Positions 59,241 through 64,000 of a stretch of 64,000 bases of DNA are shown here, in pieces. The translations under genes were made by a program, and so were the position numbers. Position 1 is the first letter of the stretch. Each line of letters begins with the position of its first letter. The stretch lies in the NCBI RefSeq assembly GCF_000002235.5, contig NW_022145611.1, forward strand, positions 18,722,114-18,786,113, given 5' to 3'. The notes beneath the pieces were generated by a model. It did not search any database, was not told the DNA's origin, and was given only the letters and a program-made list of their open reading frames with translations. This DNA is from Strongylocentrotus purpuratus (Eukaryota > Echinodermata > Echinoidea > Camarodonta > Strongylocentrotidae).

Positions 59241-59585
59241 ATGTCCCGTCGCGTCAGGACACACGCTGTTCTTCTCAAGACCCTGGCCCATTGCACCGCC
59301 AAGCAGCGACAGGCATTATTGAAAACAGCCGACAAAGGACTCGTAGATGCTATCTGTGAATGCATCGTCAACGTTATAAACGGTAACATCAAACTTTCAC
59401 CTTCTCACAAGCGTTCACTCTCCAAACACAAACATAAGCTGAGGAAGCTTTCTGATCGCCGAACCTCTCTCAGGGAGAGAAAGAAGCTCCTCAATCAACG
59501 CGGAGGTTTTCTTCTACCGTTGTTAATGAGACTTGTTGTCCCAGCTGTGGGGGCAATCGCCAACGCTTTCACGGGTAAGAGATAA
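59241..59585 (+). CDS. small basic Polinton protein with hydrophobic C-terminus
   Basis: A 114-residue protein, very rich in Lys/Arg, with helical segments (KQRQALLKTADKGLVDAI, 20-37), a basic middle (KRSLSKHKHKLRKL) and a RGGFLLPLLMRLVVPAVG hydrophobic end. Proteins of this layout recur in invertebrate Polintons next to the ATPase. A role as a DNA-condensing or membrane-active virion protein (like adenovirus pX/pVI) is inference. It lies 38 bp after the ATPase and 15 bp before the next gene. Confidence 0.7.
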   Translation: MSRRVRTHAVLLKTLAHCTAKQRQALLKTADKGLVDAICECIVNVINGNIKLSPSHKRSLSKHKHKLRKLSDRRTSLRERKKLLNQRGGFLLPLLMRLVVPAVGAIANAFTGKR

Positions 59586-59600
59586 TAACGGACAGGAATC

Positions 59601-60380
59601 ATGGACCATGCCCGTAAAATGGTGCTCATTCCACCCACCATGCTACAATCTTTACAAGGGGGTCCCTCTACGTCTACACACCACCCGTTGGATGAACTTG
59701 ACGAGAAGATGCGCACGATTCTGGACAGGAAGGACTTGAACGTTCATGATAAAGCAACCATGTATTCTCAATATTTACAAACATTTCTAAAGACGTCGGA
59801 CAATTTAAGGAAACCCTTACCCATAGAGGTTCGAGATGTTCAACCCCTAGACATCAAAGACGGGATGGAAGTGGAGAGCCCAGCTGTGAAGGACCGTGAG
59901 CAGTCCGATCCCATTGAACTCGAAATTATACAACATATTCCCAAGTCTTTCGTAAACCGTGCTCACCAACTTATTCAAAAGTTAAAGATAAATCCTACCA
60001 TTGGATGGACTTCAGCCGGTCAACTTGTCATTCATGGGAGACCCGTCAAAGGGAGCAATCTTTGTGATTTAATGTACGACATCTTCCGCGAACGACGAGG
60101 CTACGTACCTAGCGGTAGTGAACAATTTATGCGGATTCTGGCTGAGATGAATGTTCCAGAGACTTTATTGAGTAACCCTAAAAGAAGACAAGACCTTCAA
60201 CGATGGAAGCGGCTGGACGGCATGGAGGAGGAGAAGGAGGAGGAGAGTCTGGTAGATCGTAATGAAAAGGTAGCCACACGAGCAGGACCTGGTACATTTG
60301 TAAATAGTACTAGACCCCTAAAAGAACGTGAAAGAAAGTCTAACATTGATCCTTTATCCCAAAAGTGGATGCATTTTTAG
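59601..60380 (+). CDS. conserved Polinton protein of unknown function
   Basis: A 259-residue soluble protein. It has an N-terminal helical part (MVLIPPTMLQSL at 7-18; LDEKMRTILDRKDL), a central acidic linker, and a conserved-looking domain at ~134-205 (IGWTSAGQLVIHGRPVKGSN, then RRGYVPSGSEQF). A basic C-terminus follows a poly-Glu stretch at ~213-220. I have seen related proteins beside capsid genes in invertebrate Polintons, but no role is established that I can name. The first in-frame ATG, 15 bp after the previous gene, is used. Confidence 0.65.
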   Translation: MDHARKMVLIPPTMLQSLQGGPSTSTHHPLDELDEKMRTILDRKDLNVHDKATMYSQYLQTFLKTSDNLRKPLPIEVRDVQPLDIKDGMEVESPAVKDREQSDPIELEIIQHIPKSFVNRAHQLIQKLKINPTIGWTSAGQLVIHGRPVKGSNLCDLMYDIFRERRGYVPSGSEQFMRILAEMNVPETLLSNPKRRQDLQRWKRLDGMEEEKEEESLVDRNEKVATRAGPGTFVNSTRPLKERERKSNIDPLSQKWMHF

Positions 60381-61278
60381 ATGATGCGTAATGGTTTCAG
60401 TCATCCATACTCCCGTGGTAAAACGGGCAAACGGCCAAATGGCAAAACGGTCATTTGAGCAAATCATTGATCTATAGATATGTTAATATAGACACCAATG
60501 TCAGCCTGGCATAGTATCGCATGATAATGCAAACTAGATTCTGTATGCGTTTTGTTGTTAGTTGTAGAGGAGTTGTAATTTTTTATATTTCTTTTTATAT
60601 TTAGGACTATGTTGTATGATGATGTTTAAAGTGTTTTTTTGTATGTATATAATTATAGAGATACAATTCATTTCTCCGTTCGTAAGACTAAATTTCATGG
60701 AGATGTAAATAGTCCTTCATGGTGTGTTTTTTCCCTCGTTAGTTTATATAGCTTTAGAATAATCGTAAGTGTATATACGTGAACTCTATTTAGGGGGAGT
60801 AAATTCATCCTAGTATGAAACAAATTCAAAAAGTAAACGATATACCTATGTAATGTATATAGAATTATTTAAATCGTAGTATAGATGATTATTTATTTTT
60901 TATCTCACGAAGCCTTTTAGAGGGTAGAGAATTGTTCTCCCTAAAAGAATTTAACTTAATCAACGTAAATTTAGAAGAACTAAATAATTCTTAAGAAACC
61001 TGCTGTATATAGACACGAAAGAAAATAGACATTTTCACAAATGAAATATTGATTTGATGTAACTCTTTATTCATTATTAAAAGACATGTTTACAATGTAT
61101 ATTATCGCATTTAATTGTCTTATGTCTGTGTACATGCAAGTACAGAAGAAAGCGTATTTGATATAGCGAGTGGTAGACTGAATGAGTAGAGAGAGAGAGA
61201 GAGAGAGTGAGAGAGTTAGATAGAAAAAGAGAGAGAGAGAGAGAGGTGAGAAAGTGAGAAAGTTAGACAGTAAGAGAT

Positions 61279-61309
<31 letters not shown>

Positions 61310-61381
61310 GAGACAGTAAGAGATGAACTTGAATTCTAAAATAATACTCATAAATAATATTAATATTAATAACAGCGATGA
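60381..61381. other. convergent intergenic region of the Polinton
   Basis: Lies between the last plus-strand gene and the protease gene, so both gene sets end here. It is AT-rich, with a TGGTAAAACGGGCAAACGGC-type short repeat at 60,415-60,450. An AATAAAG on the minus strand (complement at about 61,065) may be a poly(A) signal. The GA microsatellite occupies 61,187-61,325. Confidence 0.7.
61187..61325. repeat. (GA)n microsatellite inside the Polinton
   Basis: Imperfect GA repeats with AGTTAGA and AGTAAGA interruptions in the 3' region of the protease gene. The Ser/Leu-rich frame across it is an artefact. Confidence 0.93.
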
Positions 61382-61921
61382 TTAAGCATTAACTTCCCGA
61401 TATTCAAAACTTTGTGCAATCTGTGAAAGAGTGAACTTTAAGTCATGCGTAGGAAATGATGAATTATATTTCTGATTAAACCAAGTGTTGACCTTTCTAT
61501 CGTTTTTATTTAAATCGTGACTAAAGACATTCGCAACATTTCTCAGTCCCTTTCCTTCGCATCTTTTAATCAAATAATAGATACAATACTGTCCACACAC
61601 TGTAGAGAACGTTCCCTGGAATCTTTTTGTATTAAAGTCCCAAGTTTTAATATGTTTATCCAAGAATTCTTTAAAGTCCTGGCTATAGAATGAAGGTGAA
61701 TTCCCGTAAGAGTCGAAAAATTCACCTCGGCTACCGTTATAATAAAATGCAAGCCAATGCGAGCCTGGTTTGTCGCGAGTATCGCTATTAAAAATGTAAC
61801 AGTATTTGTTCTTTGTTAAAACACGGGGTATTTCGTCCAGTGCAAAAACTCCTTCGAAGTAATCCTTGGTGGCTGGATGATTCTTGAGCACGTGATCAAT
61901 TTGAAGCGTGTCCATGGTCAC
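61382..61921 (-). CDS. adenain-like cysteine protease
   Basis: A 179-residue protease of the adenovirus maturation protease type. His55 lies in GSHWLAFYY and Asp70 in EFFDSYG. Gln102 and Cys109 occur in a QG..STVCGQYC segment with the same seven-residue Gln-to-Cys spacing as adenain. Length is slightly below that of adenain (~204). It would cleave capsid or core precursors during particle maturation. It is the last gene of the minus-strand set, 43 bp downstream of the capsid-like gene, in the order expected for Polintons. Confidence 0.92.
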   Translation of the reverse strand: MTMDTLQIDHVLKNHPATKDYFEGVFALDEIPRVLTKNKYCYIFNSDTRDKPGSHWLAFYYNGSRGEFFDSYGNSPSFYSQDFKEFLDKHIKTWDFNTKRFQGTFSTVCGQYCIYYLIKRCEGKGLRNVANVFSHDLNKNDRKVNTWFNQKYNSSFPTHDLKFTLSQIAQSFEYREVNA

Positions 61922-61964
61922 CCCTTAATACTTAGGGTCCTCGGAGGGGCTAGTGTTAGGGTTC

Positions 61965-63299
61965 TCAACCTTTGAAATCGTTGATGACGTTCCTACTTCT
62001 ATCAATCTGAATAAGGCCTTGTGATTCAGAGTATACGATACAGTTCAGGGTATTGGGTAAAGCTACATCAAATCCTGCTTCAAGACGAACGTTCCCTTCC
62101 TTTATCAAATTCAAATGACACCCATCGCTTAAATCAGGGGTGAGATCAAACGCATACAGTGTGTATCCTTGAGCATATTCTTCCCTATTTATAGCTATTC
62201 CACGGTCTGAAAATAAACGACTCGTCCCCAAAAAGAGCGTGTTGTATGCCTCTATATAATTCTGACTCTTTCCTTCTTCAAAGCAGGGCCGCATGGGCCT
62301 CATGGGCAGGGGCTCTCCATCTACGGTGATCGAAATATAGTTCAAATTATAATGCTTAAAGTTATAAGGGTTTTTCCTATAGCTCCCATTGTAAGCGTCA
62401 TTATCCACAAATCCTATGATAATACGATTAGGAATCTGTCCCAGAAAGAGATTGTCTTTATTAAGGGACATATTTCCAGCGGGTATAGTGAAGGAACGCA
62501 CGTCCACTTTGTTGATGGGATACTTGGCCGGAGAACTCTCCAATCCTTTGGCGTGTGACAGCATCACGGAGGGGTTGACTTTCACTTTTCTAACGTAGAG
62601 GGTAGCCTTCTCAATCATGACCTTGTACTTTAACGTAGGATGTGAAGTGAGGAGGCAAAATGCATCTTTGGTTCTATTGAGTTTGATGTTAACGTCCACG
62701 CCTGGAAGCATGAGCCTCTCTTGGAAAAAGATGTCCCCGTACAAAGGCCCTAATAACGATACCGTTTTACTCTCACTCGTGAATCCGTGTCTCTTTTTCA
62801 ACCCGTGGTTCACTTCTCCCTCAGGCAGTAAAGGGTTCACCGCATCTAATTTCCCCGCATTGTCCTTGTAAAATAGCTGCTGAGTCAACTGAGATGACAT
62901 GGTATCGTTCCCGTAGTGGGTTAACACGTCTATAAATGCTCTGTAAGCATTTGTGTTTGATGGTTGCGAAACGAGAGTCTCGTTCAATTTAACATCTATT
63001 TGGCTGAAAAGTGAAGGTAGAAATAGATTGATAGGTCCGACTGGGGCATCGGCAGCTAGATCCGTGTTATCGGGGTTGACTACTTTAGCTAGTACATGAA
63101 CCATAGTCTGTGAAAGGTCCATGTACTCTTCCGCTGTTCCAGACAGGTTAAATTCAATGGGGCCCGAATCGGTTATGTTGCTGACTGGATGGTATTCCAC
63201 CCATGGGCCTTTTACAATACTCATCTGGGTGTAGGGGACTGAAAATAGATCCAATTCAGACTTGCAACAGATGTCACTTTTTTCATGAAGTAGGGCCAT
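61965..63299 (-). CDS. major capsid-like protein (double jelly-roll type, inferred)
   Basis: A 444-residue protein from the ATG at 63,299. A start at 63,371 is possible but would overlap the upstream gene and add a stretch that looks non-coding. The N-terminus (MALLHEKSDICCKSELDLF) and segments such as GPWVEYHPV, PINLFLPSLFSQIDVKLN, YRAFIDVLTHYG and LPGVDVNIKLNRT match the family annotated as F54H12.2-like in invertebrate genomes. That family is the capsid protein of Polintons as I recall it. Beta-rich character fits a jelly roll, but the fold is not shown by sequence alone. No internal stop or frameshift is seen. Confidence 0.82.
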   Translation of the reverse strand: MALLHEKSDICCKSELDLFSVPYTQMSIVKGPWVEYHPVSNITDSGPIEFNLSGTAEEYMDLSQTMVHVLAKVVNPDNTDLAADAPVGPINLFLPSLFSQIDVKLNETLVSQPSNTNAYRAFIDVLTHYGNDTMSSQLTQQLFYKDNAGKLDAVNPLLPEGEVNHGLKKRHGFTSESKTVSLLGPLYGDIFFQERLMLPGVDVNIKLNRTKDAFCLLTSHPTLKYKVMIEKATLYVRKVKVNPSVMLSHAKGLESSPAKYPINKVDVRSFTIPAGNMSLNKDNLFLGQIPNRIIIGFVDNDAYNGSYRKNPYNFKHYNLNYISITVDGEPLPMRPMRPCFEEGKSQNYIEAYNTLFLGTSRLFSDRGIAINREEYAQGYTLYAFDLTPDLSDGCHLNLIKEGNVRLEAGFDVALPNTLNCIVYSESQGLIQIDRSRNVINDFKG

Positions 63300-63336
63300 G
63301 GTGGTGTATATAAACGAAAAGTAGGTTACGAATGAT

Positions 63337-63777
63337 TTAATCAAAAATATCCAGACGACGTCTTTTCGCACGGGACTTCTTGGCTCGAATGATGGTTTTC
63401 TTCCCTCGCCGTTTCCTTTTAACTAAAAGGAAACGTCCCCCTCCAGCCTGTGTTTTCTTTCTGGCACCATCCAGGGCTTTTCTGGCCAGTCGTTTTCCTG
63501 CTTGGGAAAGGTTTCTTTTCGCGACACTTTTCAAAGATTGTCCACTCATTGTGTCCTGCATGATATTCATCCCCGTGCTTAAAACTTCTTTTCCCAGCGC
63601 CATTGCCCCTTTTTTGAGTAGGGGGCTGGCTGTTCGAAACAATCCTCTCACAAGACTTCCAAGCCCATGCCCTCGTTGCATAACGGCTCCTCTGAAAACG
63701 GGGATGCCCATACCACGCTGCTTCACGTAAAGAGGAGTATTGTTGATAATTCGTCCCAAATTTTTCATACGCGCCAT
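63337..63777 (-). CDS. basic pVI/core-like virion protein
   Basis: A 146-residue protein. A glycine-rich amphipathic segment (GHGLGSLVRGLF at 37-48, ASPLLKKGAMALGKE) is followed by a strongly basic C-terminal half (KRKRRGKK, RAKKSRAKRRR) ending RLDIFD. Polintons encode similar proteins next to the capsid gene, comparable to adenovirus pVI or core proteins in having a membrane-active helix and a DNA-binding tail. The functional comparison is inference. It ends 37 bp before the capsid-like start. Confidence 0.72.
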   Translation of the reverse strand: MARMKNLGRIINNTPLYVKQRGMGIPVFRGAVMQRGHGLGSLVRGLFRTASPLLKKGAMALGKEVLSTGMNIMQDTMSGQSLKSVAKRNLSQAGKRLARKALDGARKKTQAGGGRFLLVKRKRRGKKTIIRAKKSRAKRRRLDIFD

Positions 63778-63801
63778 AATTATTTCTTTCTCTCTTTAAT
63801 A

Positions 63802-63999
63802 TCACGGTAAACTCGAAGAGCGCTCACGAAAATGTAGTTTCGCAATGACTTTCCCACGCTCGAATGGCACAACTTCCCCCGTTTCAGTGGTTAATATAAT
63901 CTCAATGGTTTCAAAATGATGAATCTTCAGGGGGACGTAGTGAGGGGTTGTATAATATCTGACGATATTTTCATGCCGTTTGCTGGGTACAACGGCAAT
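63802..63999 (-). CDS. 3' end of a Polinton virion gene (partial), probable minor capsid protein
   Basis: An open minus-strand frame runs off the window's right edge and stops at 63,802-63,804. The 65 visible residues include a YVPLKIHHFETIEIIL segment and a TGEVVPFERGKVIAKLHFR segment. This FxTIEI..TGE.VPF..GK pattern recurs at the C-terminus of a protein encoded beside the capsid genes of invertebrate Polintons. A minor capsid (penton-like) role is inference. It lies 24 bp upstream of the core-like gene. Confidence 0.7.
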   Translation of the reverse strand: MAVVPSKRHENIVRYYTTPHYVPLKIHHFETIEIILTTETGEVVPFERGKVIAKLHFRERSSSLP

Positions 64000-64000
64000 G

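Larger units (their letters stand above)
51311..64000. mobile_element. Polinton/Maverick-type element (left part; right end outside window)
   Basis: A block of compact intronless genes with higher GC than its flanks. It holds a protein-primed type family B polymerase, a packaging ATPase, an adenain-like protease, a major capsid-like protein, a basic core-like protein and conserved proteins of unknown role. Plus-strand genes run from 51,611 to 60,380 and minus-strand genes from 61,382 to the edge. All visible frames are uninterrupted. The integrase is not in view. The left boundary given is the start of the promoter array, not a proven terminus. Confidence 0.9.

Noticed and set aside
63300..63371. 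Upstream start for the capsid-like protein
   Set aside because: It overlaps the preceding gene; the ATG at 63,299 gives the N-terminus expected for the family.
63380..63805. Frames on both strands overlapping the core-like gene
   Set aside because: Shadow frames of the basic protein gene at 63,337-63,777.

Overview
The window looks like animal nuclear DNA from a marine deuterostome, most likely a sea urchin. It is AT-rich, spliced and low in coding density, with abundant CT/GA microsatellites, poly-G tracts, MITE-like elements and tRNA-derived SINEs. It also holds a foldback element whose inverted ends are 15-bp iterons, a design I know from the sea urchin TU elements. The species assignment is inference; no diagnostic gene is present.

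Layout. (1) 1-27,042: no gene I can support. It holds microsatellites, tandem duplications, MITEs, a SINE fragment, and a set of three diverged ~700-bp units at about 12.8-14.5 kb. (2) 27,043-48,041, minus strand: 13 exons of a sodium/solute symporter of the SLC5 family (monocarboxylate/multivitamin/iodide transporter branch). Splice phases agree at all 12 junctions and give 482 residues up to the stop. The first ~120-150 residues are not found. Its introns carry a TU-like foldback element (37,625-40,446), MITEs, a SINE and local duplications. (3) 48,042-51,300: intergenic or intronic DNA with two MITE-like foldbacks. (4) About 51.3-64.0 kb: the left part of a large Polinton/Maverick-type virus-like DNA element, cut by the window's right edge.

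The Polinton genes are intronless and look intact. On the plus strand are a PC4-like ssDNA-binding protein (behind a TATA box and a 14-bp-phased array of CRE palindromes), three 277-bp tandem repeats, a 1600-residue family B DNA polymerase with extra N-terminal and central modules, a 77-residue membrane protein, a packaging ATPase, and two conserved proteins of unknown role. Convergent to these on the minus strand are an adenain-type protease, the major capsid-like protein, a basic pVI/core-like protein and the 3' end of a further gene, probably a minor capsid protein. Together they cover self-synthesising replication (PolB), packaging (ATPase), capsid building and capsid maturation (protease). 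The integrase normally found in Polintons and the right terminal repeat would lie beyond 64,000, and the exact left end is not resolved.
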